Shown one piece after another: positions 34,575 through 43,626 of a DNA stretch of 64,000 bases. Both the position numbers and the translations under genes were made by a program. The stretch's first letter is position 1; each line of letters starts with the position of its first letter. The notes beneath the pieces are model-generated. The model was not told the origin of the DNA. It saw nothing but the letters and a program-made list of their open reading frames with translations, and ran no database searches. The stretch is from Niabella soli DSM 19437 (GTDB taxonomy: Bacteria; Bacteroidota; Bacteroidia; Chitinophagales; Chitinophagaceae), in assembly GCF_000243115.2 (NCBI RefSeq), contig NZ_CP007035.1, positions 3,596,001 through 3,660,000 on the forward strand. The letters are read 5' to 3'.

Positions 34575-36923
34575 TCACAATTGATTGATCCGTTTATATA
34601 TTTCAGGGTCGTGTTTTTTTATCCTGATCTTTACATATTTTGATGCCGGCATATTACTTTCCTTTACCACATTATTGACAGAAACAAGCACATTGGTTTC
34701 GGGAAAATAGGTAACGGTGTTCCGCTCCGGTATCTGGTACGCTACAATAATGAATAGTGGCGCGATACGTTCGATGCCATCATCATAATTGAACAGGTCT
34801 ACCTTATCGCCGGCTTTAAATCCTGCCAGATCAATATCCTTTTGATTCATAAAGATCACCCGCCGCTCATTCTTTATCCCCCGGTACCGGTCGTCTAAAC
34901 CATAAATAGTAGTATTGAACTGATCATGCGTGCGCGTGGTGGCCATCATATATTCATCCGGAGCGAGCGTATTGTCTGGAACCGTAGTTAAGGTAAAAGG
35001 AGCACGATCACCAAATTGCTTTGTAAGGAACTGCCCGTCCCGTGCGGCATTGGGCAGGTAAAAACCATCTTTTTGCCGCACCCGCACATTGTAATTTTCA
35101 AACCCGGGGATGCATTTTTCAATAGCATCCCTAACAGCATCATAGCTATCATGATATAGCTGCCAGTTCACCACAGTTTTGTTACCGAGCGTTGCCATCG
35201 CCATGCGGCAGGCGATCTGCGTTTCATTAATAAGATGATCTGATACCGGTTTCAGCACCCCTTTTGAGGATTGTACCACGCCCATTGAATTCTCCGTGCT
35301 TACGATCTGGTGGGTGCCATTTACCCTATCAATATCGCTGCGCGAGAGGGTGGGTAGTATGATCGCCTCTTTCCCGTGGATCAGGTGGCTCCTGTTTAGT
35401 TTGGTAGAAACAAAAACGGTCAGATTTAATTTTCTCAACGCCTGTGCGGTGTAGGTGGTGTCCGGCGTGGCCGACAAAAAATTTCCCCCCATGCAAAAAA
35501 GGAATTTTACTTTTCCCTCCTGCATGGCTTTAATAGCCCGTACCACGTCATACCCGTGTTTGCGCGGCGGGTTGAACCCAAAAAAGTGTTGCAGCCGGTC
35601 GAGCTGCTCATCGGTGGGTTTTTCATCTATGAGCATGGTACGGTTACCCTGTACATTGCTATGGCCCCGCACCGGACAAACGCCAGCGCCGGGTTTGCCG
35701 ATGCTTCCTTTCAACAACAGCAGGTTGAGGATCTCTTTGATCATATCCACCCCATTGGGTTGTTGCGTAAGCCCCATTCCCCAGCATACGATAATCCGTT
35801 TTTTAAATGCCATCATTTGCGCTGCTTCATACAATAAAGCCGCTGAAACACCAGAAGCGGTTGCCAGCTCCTCCAGGTTATACGCTTCAAATTGCTTAAG
35901 GAACACTTCGTACCCCGTAGTCTTTTCTCCGATGAATGCATGATCGAGAACCTCTCCCGGCGATTTCTTTTCAAAATCGAGCAGCAACAACTCAAGGGCC
36001 TTTAGCAAGGCCATATCCCCATTGATCTTCACCGGCAGGTATAAATCAGCCAGCTTTATGCCATTACCAATGATGCCACTTATTTGCTGAGGGTTATGAA
36101 AACCCAACAATCCTGCTTCGGGCAGGGGGTTGATGGCTATGATCTTAGCCCCGTTCTTTTTCCCTTTTTCCAGTGCGCTCATCATCCGGGGTGCATTGGT
36201 ACCGGGGTTTTGCCCGATGATTATGATCACATCGGTATCATAAAAATCTTCCAGCTTTACCGTGCCCTTTCCGATCCCGATCGTAGGGCGCAAGGCCGTA
36301 CCGGAGGTTTCGTGGCACATATTGGAACAATCGGGCATATTATTGGTGCCATATTCTTTTGCAAAGAGTTGATACATAAACGAAGCTTCGTTGCTCGTTC
36401 TTCCGGAAGTATAAAACGCCGCTTCATCAGGCGTAGCTAATGCATTGAGGTGCGCCGCAATTTTTTTGAAAGCATCGTCCCAACTGATCGGCTGATAGTG
36501 CGTGCCATTTTGCGGCATATACATAGGTTCCGTCAGCCGGCCCATTTTACCAATGGAGTAATCATCCAGTTGGGCAAGATCATAAACCGAGTTTTCTTTA
36601 AAAAACTCCGCGGTGATCTTTTTGGTAGTGGCTTCTTCCGCCAATGCTTTTGCTCCGTTTTCGCAATACTCACCCAGGGGAGACCGCTCGTCATCCGGAT
36701 CGGGCCAGGCACAGCTCGGGCAATCGAAACCACCCACCTGGTTCATTTTAAACAAGGCCCTTGTGCCCCGTATCAATGTCTTCTCTCCAATAAGGTCACT
36801 AACGGCGGCCATTACTGCGGGCACTCCGGCAGCCCATTTTTCCACCTTTGTCAATTTCAGGTCCAGGAGTTTGTATGGATTCTCCGGATCGGGTAGGTGC
36901 TTGTTATTACTATCTTTTTCCAT
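34575..36923 (-). CDS. FdhF/YdeP-family molybdopterin oxidoreductase
   Basis: A 782-residue molybdopterin enzyme of the YdeP branch of formate-dehydrogenase-like proteins. The N-terminal cluster region reads FDCPSCAWPDPDDERSP, with fewer cysteines than classic FdhF. The Mo/MGD domains follow (YTSGRTSNEASFMYQLFAKE, CSNMCHETSG, VIIIGQNPGTNAPRMM), and a C-terminal aspartate-decarboxylase-like domain includes TTRTHDQFNTTIYGLDDRYRG. It has no signal peptide. YdeP-type enzymes are linked to acid or redox stress in enterics, but the substrate is unknown. FdhD, needed to sulfurate such enzymes, is encoded just upstream. Confidence 0.88.
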   Translation of the reverse strand: MEKDSNNKHLPDPENPYKLLDLKLTKVEKWAAGVPAVMAAVSDLIGEKTLIRGTRALFKMNQVGGFDCPSCAWPDPDDERSPLGEYCENGAKALAEEATTKKITAEFFKENSVYDLAQLDDYSIGKMGRLTEPMYMPQNGTHYQPISWDDAFKKIAAHLNALATPDEAAFYTSGRTSNEASFMYQLFAKEYGTNNMPDCSNMCHETSGTALRPTIGIGKGTVKLEDFYDTDVIIIIGQNPGTNAPRMMSALEKGKKNGAKIIAINPLPEAGLLGFHNPQQISGIIGNGIKLADLYLPVKINGDMALLKALELLLLDFEKKSPGEVLDHAFIGEKTTGYEVFLKQFEAYNLEELATASGVSAALLYEAAQMMAFKKRIIVCWGMGLTQQPNGVDMIKEILNLLLLKGSIGKPGAGVCPVRGHSNVQGNRTMLIDEKPTDEQLDRLQHFFGFNPPRKHGYDVVRAIKAMQEGKVKFLFCMGGNFLSATPDTTYTAQALRKLNLTVFVSTKLNRSHLIHGKEAIILPTLSRSDIDRVNGTHQIVSTENSMGVVQSSKGVLKPVSDHLINETQIACRMAMATLGNKTVVNWQLYHDSYDAVRDAIEKCIPGFENYNVRVRQKDGFYLPNAARDGQFLTKQFGDRAPFTLTTVPDNTLAPDEYMMATTRTHDQFNTTIYGLDDRYRGIKNERRVIFMNQKDIDLAGFKAGDKVDLFNYDDGIERIAPLFIIVAYQIPERNTVTYFPETNVLVSVNNVVKESNMPASKYVKIRIKKHDPEIYKRINQL

Positions 36924-36954
36924 GAAATACGTTTATAATCATTACGATGAATTT

Positions 36955-37030
36955 ATTTCCCGCAGATTTTCGCGGATAATGATCTGCGCAAATCTGCGTG
37001 TATTTTATCTGCGCAGAATCTGCGGGAAAT
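36955..37030. repeat. Inverted intergenic repeat (CGCAGATTTTCGCGG type)
   Basis: A perfect 14-bp inverted repeat, ATTTCCCGCAGATT (36955-36968) and AATCTGCGGGAAAT (37017-37030), encloses further CTGCGCAAATCTGCG units that can pair internally. It fills the spacer between fdhD and the fdhF-like gene and could fold as a strong RNA hairpin in that transcript. The same motif family recurs at 48211 and 54751. Confidence 0.82.
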
Positions 37031-37042
37031 CAAAGACCCGTT

Positions 37043-37927
37043 TTACCGGTTACTAACTTCTTCTGCCACCGGCATCTTTACCCTTTCACTCAAATGATAA
37101 ATATTAAAACGGCTCTCTTTCAAAAACCCTAAAAGCGTAATATCAAATTCTTTTGCAAGGTCCACCGCCAGGCTTGACGGAGCTCCGATAGCAGCCACTA
37201 CTGCAATGCCGGCCATGGCGGCTTTCTGGATCAATTCAAAACTTGCCCTTCCGCTGAGCAATAAAATATGTTGGCTCAGTGGCAACAGATCACTTATCAA
37301 TGCACTGCCGATCAGTTTATCCAATGCATTATGCCGGCCCACATCTTCGCGCAGCAACAGCAACTCCCCATCAATAGTAAAAAGGCCCGAAGCATGGATA
37401 CCCCCGGTAGCAGCAAAGCCGCTCTGAGCCGCTCTAAGCTTTCCCGGTAATTGATACAGTGTGTCCGGCACAAGTGTTAAGTAAGACCGGTCTGATTTGC
37501 TAAAAGGACTTACTGTTTTAATCGATTGGATGGAACTTTTTCCGCATACACCACAACTGGAAGTGGTATAAAAATTCCGGTCGGACTGCTGCAGTTGCGG
37601 TATACAATTTTCATTGAGCGCTACTTGTATTATATGCTGACCGGGCAGTGAACGTTCCATTCCCTCTTGATCAGGATCTTCTATATCCCGGCGGGAACCA
37701 ATGATCCCTTCGGTAAATAAAAACCCCGCCGCCAGTTCCCGATCATTTCCCGGTGTGCGCATCGTAACAGAAATATTTTTCTGTTCCCGCATTGCCAACG
37801 GGCCATAGCTGATGCTGATCTCCAATGGCTCTTCTACGGACAACAGGTCTGAAAATAATGAACTGACGGAACCGTTTACGCGCTGCACCGGCACTTGTTT
37901 CGCGGAAGCTGATTGTAGACCCTCCAT
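37043..37927 (-). CDS. fdhD: Formate dehydrogenase accessory sulfurtransferase
   Basis: A 294-residue FdhD, which passes sulfur from IscS to the Mo centre of formate-dehydrogenase-like enzymes. The Cys motif SSCGVCGKSS (the functional CxxC) lies near residue 125, followed by GGIHASGLFTIDGELLLLREDVGRHNALDKLIG and a C-terminal helix-rich half. It lies upstream of the YdeP-type oxidoreductase on the same strand, separated by an inverted repeat, which suggests that enzyme as its client. Confidence 0.94.
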   Translation of the reverse strand: MEGLQSASAKQVPVQRVNGSVSSLFSDLLSVEEPLEISISYGPLAMREQKNISVTMRTPGNDRELAAGFLFTEGIIGSRRDIEDPDQEGMERSLPGQHIIQVALNENCIPQLQQSDRNFYTTSSCGVCGKSSIQSIKTVSPFSKSDRSYLTLVPDTLYQLPGKLRAAQSGFAATGGIHASGLFTIDGELLLLREDVGRHNALDKLIGSALISDLLPLSQHILLLSGRASFELIQKAAMAGIAVVAAIGAPSSLAVDLAKEFDITLLGFLKESRFNIYHLSERVKMPVAEEVSNR

Positions 37928-38009
37928 TCCCTGTAGTTTTAATAAAATTTGATCCCTAAATTTACTAAAAAATCAGGCGCTGAAAAGAACTAAAATTAAG
38001 GTTTAACAA

Positions 38010-38597
38010 ATGCTGGGAGTTGTTTTATGCGGCGGGCAAAGTACCCGTATGGGCAGCGACAAAGGGCTGCTGCCACTGGAGGCGCAAACATGGGCACAGA
38101 CGGCTGTTAACAAATTTATTCTGCTGCAATTACCGGTTCGCATCTCTGTAAATGCCGCACAACAAGCAGCATATGCACAGGTATTTGATTCCACATTCCT
38201 GGTTACAGACAACAACACCATCCGGGTAAAGGGCCCCCTGCTGGGATTATTAAGCGTACACCTGCAGTATCCTGATGAAGACCTGTTCGTACTCGCCTGT
38301 GATATGCCGTTAATGGATCCTTCATTACTCAAAGAACTTTACCAGGCTTTTAGCCCGCAAAAAGCAGACGCTTTTGTTTTTATAAATGCCGGGGCGCCGG
38401 AACCGCTTTGTGGCATTTATACGGCCGCAGGGTTACAAACGATACTGAACCGGGCAAAAAGAAAGGAGTTGCAGCAATTCAGCATGAAATATGTGCTGGA
38501 ACAATTCAAAACCAGTACCATCCCGATCCGTGACGATCAACAACCCAGCTTCCGGAATTTTAATACACATACGGAACTAAACGGACTGCAGGCCTAA
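38010..38597 (+). CDS. mobA: Molybdenum cofactor guanylyltransferase
   Basis: A 195-residue MobA, which converts Mo-molybdopterin to the bis-MGD form that the nitrate reductase and YdeP-type enzymes need. It carries GVVLCGGQSTRMGSDKGLLPL with the nucleotide-binding loop, LLSVHLQYPDEDLFVLACDMPL and EPLCGIYTAAG. It is the only Moco gene on the + strand of this island, divergent from fdhD. Its last 21 bases overlap the 3' end of the rubredoxin-domain gene in convergent orientation. Confidence 0.94.
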   Translation: MLGVVLCGGQSTRMGSDKGLLPLEAQTWAQTAVNKFILLQLPVRISVNAAQQAAYAQVFDSTFLVTDNNTIRVKGPLLGLLSVHLQYPDEDLFVLACDMPLMDPSLLKELYQAFSPQKADAFVFINAGAPEPLCGIYTAAGLQTILNRAKRKELQQFSMKYVLEQFKTSTIPIRDDQQPSFRNFNTHTELNGLQA

Positions 38598-40067
38598 TGA
38601 TGCTTTTTTAATCTCTATAAAATCCGGTTTACCCGACTCGCACAAAGGGCACGCGTAGGTTTCCGGTAATGCTTCAAATGCGGTTCCTGCTGCGATACGA
38701 TTTCCGGGATCTCCGGTATGACGGTCGTATACCGTCAGGCAATTTTTACATTGATGCACCCATTCTTCTTTTTGTACTATAGCTATATCCTTTGGCACAT
38801 CAATGGTGTGAGGCAGTACCGTATTGTTCCTGCTGGTTTTATAGAAATCAAAAACCGAATTCCGCAATGCCCGCCCCAACAGAAACTTCGGCTTATTGCG
38901 ACTAAATACAAATCCTGTTCGCTCATTAGGATTGTACGCCTGCGCGCAAAGAATATCATAAAGATAAAATAAGGCTTTACCCCACAATGCAATAACAGGC
39001 TTACGTTTTACCAGTATGCTGCTAAACACTTCGCTTTTATTTCTGGTTTTTATACCGATGCATAGGCCAAAAGTCCGGGTATCCTGATCGTTTAATTTCT
39101 TTACCAGATATTGTTTTAATGCCGTCGCTTCCCTGTTGCCATCCTCTACCTGAAAATTCAATTCATTAGCGGCATGACGCATATTCAATGCATGCATATT
39201 CAGCAGGTCGGTCCATAAGTGTTTGTCTCTTTCCTCAATGCCTTTTACGATAATGCTTTTCCATGGCGTGGAGCAGAGCTGACCAATCTTTGTCTGCAGG
39301 CAGATCTGGCAAAGGTCTTTTAAAAATGCGATGGAAAACAGTTCATCCCGCCGGTATACGCCCAACCAGTATTTATTGTTATGCCGGTGCAATCCTTCGT
39401 AATATGGCAGGTTAAACTGGGGTAATAATGCCGGATGAACTGCTTTCTTTGTAATGAACTGTTCTTTTTTTATTCGGCTGAAAAGCACCTCCCCACTGGC
39501 ATCTGGCTGATCGTAAAACAGGTGTTTGTTGTTTAAGATCTGTGCCTCCAGTTCCTTCGAGAATCTCGGAATATCATTGGTGTAGAGCAGTTCATCCCAT
39601 TCGTAAATAATGTTGGTTTTTGGAAAACGAACAAACAAATGCCAGAAATGGGGAGACCCGGCAGTTGCCACCCAGTTGATATTGCCCGTTAACGAAGGAG
39701 TAAAACTCTGGTTGCTGTCGCAGATATTAACCTTGAGCCGGGGGATATGATCCATTTCATCAAAAATGTCTTTGTATACTCCTTCACTCAGCCACGTATG
39801 CATAATGAAAATATCTTCCGCAGGGTAGGAGCTGATTATGTTCGGAAAATGATCGGTATCAATTTCATATAAGATCCCAGCACGGCGCAACTGATCTTCA
39901 AGTGCTGCCCCCTGTTTTTTAGTGCCGCTGATCAGGAGTTGCTGCCGCAGTCCGAAACACACCTGCTCTATGCCCGTGCCTTCTGTGATGGAAAGGACCT
40001 GATGCAGGTCGCCCGGCGAAATGATGCCGCCGCGGAAATTGATTTTTATGGTAACCGGTGTGCTCAT
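38577..40067 (-). CDS. Rubredoxin-domain protein with degenerate nitrite-reductase-like part
   Basis: A 496-residue, cytoplasmic, two-part protein. The N-terminal part begins with a ferredoxin-like half-domain of the nitrite/sulfite reductase type (INFRGGIISPGDLHQVLS, then CFGLRQQLLISG). Where NirB has the siroheme CxxxC this protein has NICDSNQSF, and I find no C-x5-C partner, so siroheme binding is unlikely. A cluster of Cys (CQICLQTKIGQLC) lies near 252-265. The C-terminus (about 436-485) is a complete rubredoxin: CKNC, the GDPGNRIAAGT loop and CPLC. Its start overlaps the nitrate reductase stop as ATGA, so the two are coupled. The likely role is electron transfer to the nitrate reductase; that is inference. 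Confidence 0.8.
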   Translation of the reverse strand: MSTPVTIKINFRGGIISPGDLHQVLSITEGTGIEQVCFGLRQQLLISGTKKQGAALEDQLRRAGILYEIDTDHFPNIISSYPAEDIFIMHTWLSEGVYKDIFDEMDHIPRLKVNICDSNQSFTPSLTGNINWVATAGSPHFWHLFVRFPKTNIIYEWDELLYTNDIPRFSKELEAQILNNKHLFYDQPDASGEVLFSRIKKEQFITKKAVHPALLPQFNLPYYEGLHRHNNKYWLGVYRRDELFSIAFLKDLCQICLQTKIGQLCSTPWKSIIVKGIEERDKHLWTDLLNMHALNMRHAANELNFQVEDGNREATALKQYLVKKLNDQDTRTFGLCIGIKTRNKSEVFSSILVKRKPVIALWGKALFYLYDILCAQAYNPNERTGFVFSRNKPKFLLGRALRNSVFDFYKTSRNNTVLPHTIDVPKDIAIVQKEEWVHQCKNCLTVYDRHTGDPGNRIAAGTAFEALPETYACPLCESGKPDFIEIKKASLGLQSV

Positions 40068-43000
40068 ACGAATTGGGGGCTGGGCAAAGCGGGCTGCTCC
40101 TTTTTAATAGTTGTTATTGTTTCCAGTATTTGTTTTACCTCGGGGCGGCAACTGCCACAGCCCATGCCTGCGCCCGTAAGCTGGCAAAGCTGCAGGTGAT
40201 CTTTACATCCTTCTTTAATCTTATTAACAAGATTGCCTTCCCCCACATTATTACAACTGCAAACCAGCTTTCCTATTACGGGCTCCTGCATCTTGCCCGA
40301 TCGCAGCAACTGCAGCCGTTTTTCACTGAGCTCTGTTTTGCCTTCAATTAAAGAACGGTATTCCAGAAATTCATTTTTATCCCCGATCAAAATAGCGCCC
40401 ACCAGGCGGTCGTTATGAATGATGCATTTTTTATAAAAGCGCTTGGCCTTGTCGATAAACACCACTTCTTCATAGGCCGGGTCGTCAGGACATTCCGTAA
40501 CGCCCAGTGAGCACAGATCCGTTCCGTGCATTTTTAAAATATTCATCAGCAGGGAGCCGGTATAAAACCGGGCAATATCCCCGTTGAGGTATTGCGCTAC
40601 AATTTCCGCCTGCTGTTCAGCGGCCGCAGTAATACCGTAAAGCATGCCTTTAAATTCAGCTATTTCACCAATGGCGAAAATGTTTGGATCATTGGTCTGT
40701 AAATAGTCATCCACAATGACCCCTCTGCGGCAGCTCAATCCGCAGGTTTTGGCCAGTTCAATATTGGGTATCGTGCCAATGGCAAATACAATTGCCTGGC
40801 ATTGAATAAAACGGCCGCTTTTCAGGCGTATGCCATCAATAACACCAGTGCCGGTGAAGCGCTCTATCTCATCATTAAAATACAGTTCCACACCTTTATC
40901 GGCCAATTCTTCCTGGAGCAACTGGCTACCCAGGGGATCGAGCTGGCGGTCCATTAAGCGGGAGGAGCGATGCAACAAGATCGCTTCCGTACTTGCTTCG
41001 CGTAAAGAAGCTGCCAACTCCACTCCTAACAAGCCGCCGCCTACAATGACCACTTTTCCTCTCGTGGGCGCTAAATGGTTTTTAAAGGCATCTGCATCTG
41101 TCCTGCTGCGCATGGTAAAAATACCTTTTATTGGGGGAACCTCTTTTAACAATGCAGCACGGCTCCCCGTAGCCAGGATGAGTATATCATAATGATGCAG
41201 CGATCCGTTAGTATCCGTGACGGTTTTGGCTTCCCGGTCGATAGCTGTAATGCTTACGCCTCTGTGCAGTTTGATGCGATACTCCGCTTCTTCTTCGCTG
41301 CTCATTTTGACAAGGTTGCTCCATTGAAGCGTACCCGTAATATAATCCGGCAACAGCACGCGGTTATAAAAAGGGTGATTTTCTTTGCTGAATACTTCAA
41401 TCGTATCTTCAGCATTAAGCTGCCGATAACTTTTTACAAAACCACAGGCGCCCGCACCTGCGCCGATCACAATGATCTTTTGTTTTGGTTTCTGGTAGCG
41501 GTACACGGCCACGGCCGAGAATTTAAAATCCGGTTCCTTGCTTTTAGGGTCTACCAAATTATTGGTGAGATTGTTGGCCCTGTTGCCGTCTTTACCCAAG
41601 ATTTTGCCCCAATGCATGGGTAAAAAAACGACCCCCTGTTTGATGGTGTCGGACAGTCTGGCTTTTATACGTACTTCGCCGCGCCTGCTTTTTATTACTA
41701 CCAGGTCGTTTTCTTTTATCTGACGCGGTGTGGCGTCTTCAGGATGTATTTCTAAAAACGACTCGGAAATATGTTGCTTCAGTTTATTTACTTTTCCGGT
41801 CTTGCTCATGGTATGCCACTGATCGCGGATGCGGCCCGTGGTAAGGATCAACGGATAATCGGGTGATGGCGTTTCAGAATGATTGTCGTCCGGGAACGAG
41901 TGGATCTGCGCCCGGTGAGATGTCGTGTAGAATTGATGGTCTTCAAAAAGCCGGGAGGTACCCTGCTTTCCGGCGGCCTCGGTAAACGGCCATTGCACGC
42001 TGCGGCGCGCTTTCAGCAACTCGTAATTCAGCGCGCTGATATCCATACGTGTTCCAGCCGTTAGTGCGCCATGTTCATTAAAAATTGCTGCTGTATTTTC
42101 AAAATCAAAACCGGTAAATCCCATTTTTTGAGCAAAGCGACAAAGTATTGTGGCATCGGGCAATGCTTCTCCCGGTGCTTCCATGATCTTATTCAGATAG
42201 CTGATGCGGCGTTCTGCATTGGTCATGGTGCCCTCTTTCTCCGTCCAGGCAGCGGCCGGCAATACCACATCCGCGTATGCCAGGGTTTCGGGTTTATTGC
42301 TGATCTCCTGCACCACTACAAATTTTGCTTTCTTCAGTGCGGCTTCCGCCTTGCGGACGTCGGGCAAACTAATAAGCGGATTGGTACAAAGGATCCAGAT
42401 CGCTTTCAGCCGCCCGTCTTCGAGTGCATCAAACATTTCTGTAGCGGTGAGACCGGGTTTGTCTGAAATGGTGCCAGGCCTTATTCCCCAAAAATCTTCT
42501 ACCTCCCGGCGGTGCTGTACGTTAAGCAGGTCCCGATGCGCCGGCAACAGATTACTTAAGCCCCCTACTTCGCGGCCACCCATAGCATTAGGCTGACCGG
42601 TTAAAGACAAAGGGCCGGAGCCGGGTTTGCCAATATGCCCGGTGATAAGGTTGAGGTTGATAAGCGAGAGGTTCTTATTCACGCCCACCACACTCTGATT
42701 GAGGCCCATCGTCCATAGCGTCATGAATCCGCGGGCCCGGCCAATATAATCAGCCACTTGCCTGATGGCTTCTTCTTCAACGCCGCAGACCTGTGCCGCT
42801 TCGGCAATGGTCTTTGAAAAAACCTGCTTCCGGTATTGAGCAAATCCTTCCGTATGATCGTTGACAAAATCTGCGTCGATGTATCCTTTTTCAATCAGTG
42901 CCCGCCCGATGGCATGATGCAGGGTAATATCCGTTCCGGGATGAAGCTGCAGGTGCACATCGGCTATGGAACAGGTCTGGGTTTTCCGGGGATCACTCAC

Positions 43001-43615
43001 AATGATCTTCAGGTCCGGATTGGTTTGCCGCGCTGCCTCCACCCGCCGCCATAAAACCGGATGGCACCAGGCCGGGTTGGCGCCGGCAACAAAAATAACA
43101 TCAGCCACCTCCAGGTCTTCATAACTCACCGGTACGCTGTCTTCCCCCAGGCTCATTTTGTAGCCCACCACCGCGCTGCTCATGCATAACCGGGAATTCG
43201 TATCGATATTATTACTGCCGATGTAGCCTTTTATCAGTTTGTTTACAATGTAGTATTCCTCGGTAAGACATTGGCCGGAGGCATAAAAAGCCACCGAGTC
43301 AGGCCCGTATTTATCGATAAGTGTTCTAAATACTGCAGCGGTTCGTTCCAATGCCATTTCCCATGAAACCCGCTGCCGCGGCAGGTTGCGACTATAACGC
43401 ATTTCGGGGTACAGCAACCGGTCGCTGTAATCGTTCACGGTATAATGGAGGTTCATTCCCTTACTGCAAAGCATGCCTTTGTTAACCGGATAGTCTTTAT
43501 CACCTTCCACCTGCAGCCGCCCCAGTTGATCCTTATGCGCCACAATGCCACAACCCACGCCGCAATAGCAGCAGGTTGTAGTATTATTTTCATGAGCATT
43601 GATTGGGTGATGCAT
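40064..43615 (-). CDS. Assimilatory nitrate reductase fused to FAD/NAD and BFD [2Fe-2S] modules
   Basis: A 1183-residue fusion that should reduce nitrate to nitrite in the cytoplasm. The N-terminal molybdopterin part (about 1-700) has the [4Fe-4S] ligands Cys15, Cys18, Cys22 and Cys50 and the Mo-ligand Cys at about 143 in SRLCMSS, as in NasA/NapA enzymes. From about residue 713 a pyridine-nucleotide-disulfide type module follows (IVIGAGAGACGF, then VVIVGGGLLGVELAASL), like the front of NirB. The end (about 1118-1165) is a BFD-like [2Fe-2S] domain (CSCNNVGEG, CQLTGAGMGCGSC). In NasAB systems the flavin module is usually a separate protein. There is no signal peptide. It follows the narK-type gene by 11 bases. 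Confidence 0.93.
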   Translation of the reverse strand: MHHPINAHENNTTTCCYCGVGCGIVAHKDQLGRLQVEGDKDYPVNKGMLCSKGMNLHYTVNDYSDRLLYPEMRYSRNLPRQRVSWEMALERTAAVFRTLIDKYGPDSVAFYASGQCLTEEYYIVNKLIKGYIGSNNIDTNSRLCMSSAVVGYKMSLGEDSVPVSYEDLEVADVIFVAGANPAWCHPVLWRRVEAARQTNPDLKIIVSDPRKTQTCSIADVHLQLHPGTDITLHHAIGRALIEKGYIDADFVNDHTEGFAQYRKQVFSKTIAEAAQVCGVEEEAIRQVADYIGRARGFMTLWTMGLNQSVVGVNKNLSLINLNLITGHIGKPGSGPLSLTGQPNAMGGREVGGLSNLLPAHRDLLNVQHRREVEDFWGIRPGTISDKPGLTATEMFDALEDGRLKAIWILCTNPLISLPDVRKAEAALKKAKFVVVQEISNKPETLAYADVVLPAAAWTEKEGTMTNAERRISYLNKIMEAPGEALPDATILCRFAQKMGFTGFDFENTAAIFNEHGALTAGTRMDISALNYELLKARRSVQWPFTEAAGKQGTSRLFEDHQFYTTSHRAQIHSFPDDNHSETPSPDYPLILTTGRIRDQWHTMSKTGKVNKLKQHISESFLEIHPEDATPRQIKENDLVVIKSRRGEVRIKARLSDTIKQGVVFLPMHWGKILGKDGNRANNLTNNLVDPKSKEPDFKFSAVAVYRYQKPKQKIIVIGAGAGACGFVKSYRQLNAEDTIEVFSKENHPFYNRVLLPDYITGTLQWSNLVKMSSEEEAEYRIKLHRGVSITAIDREAKTVTDTNGSLHHYDILILATGSRAALLKEVPPIKGIFTMRSRTDADAFKNHLAPTRGKVVIVGGGLLGVELAASLREASTEAILLHRSSRLMDRQLDPLGSQLLQEELADKGVELYFNDEIERFTGTGVIDGIRLKSGRFIQCQAIVFAIGTIPNIELAKTCGLSCRRGVIVDDYLQTNDPNIFAIGEIAEFKGMLYGITAAAEQQAEIVAQYLNGDIARFYTGSLLMNILKMHGTDLCSLGVTECPDDPAYEEVVFIDKAKRFYKKCIIHNDRLVGAILIGDKNEFLEYRSLIEGKTELSEKRLQLLRSGKMQEPVIGKLVCSCNNVGEGNLVNKIKEGCKDHLQLCQLTGAGMGCGSCRPEVKQILETITTIKKEQPALPSPQFV

Positions 43616-43626
43616 AATGAACCGGC

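Noticed and set aside
34575-36923. Long + strand ORFs opposite the fdhF-like gene (e.g. 36084-36440, 36450-36896)
   Set aside because: Both are antisense shadows of a well-supported molybdoenzyme gene.
36955-37030. Terminator of the fdhD gene
   Set aside because: The hairpin lacks a T-run on the transcribed strand and contains several pairing units. It fits an intergenic repeat family better.
40064-43615. Formate dehydrogenase as the identity of the fused molybdoenzyme
   Set aside because: The neighbours are NarK-type uptake and nitrite reductase, and the FAD and BFD modules match NasA/NirB-style assimilation.
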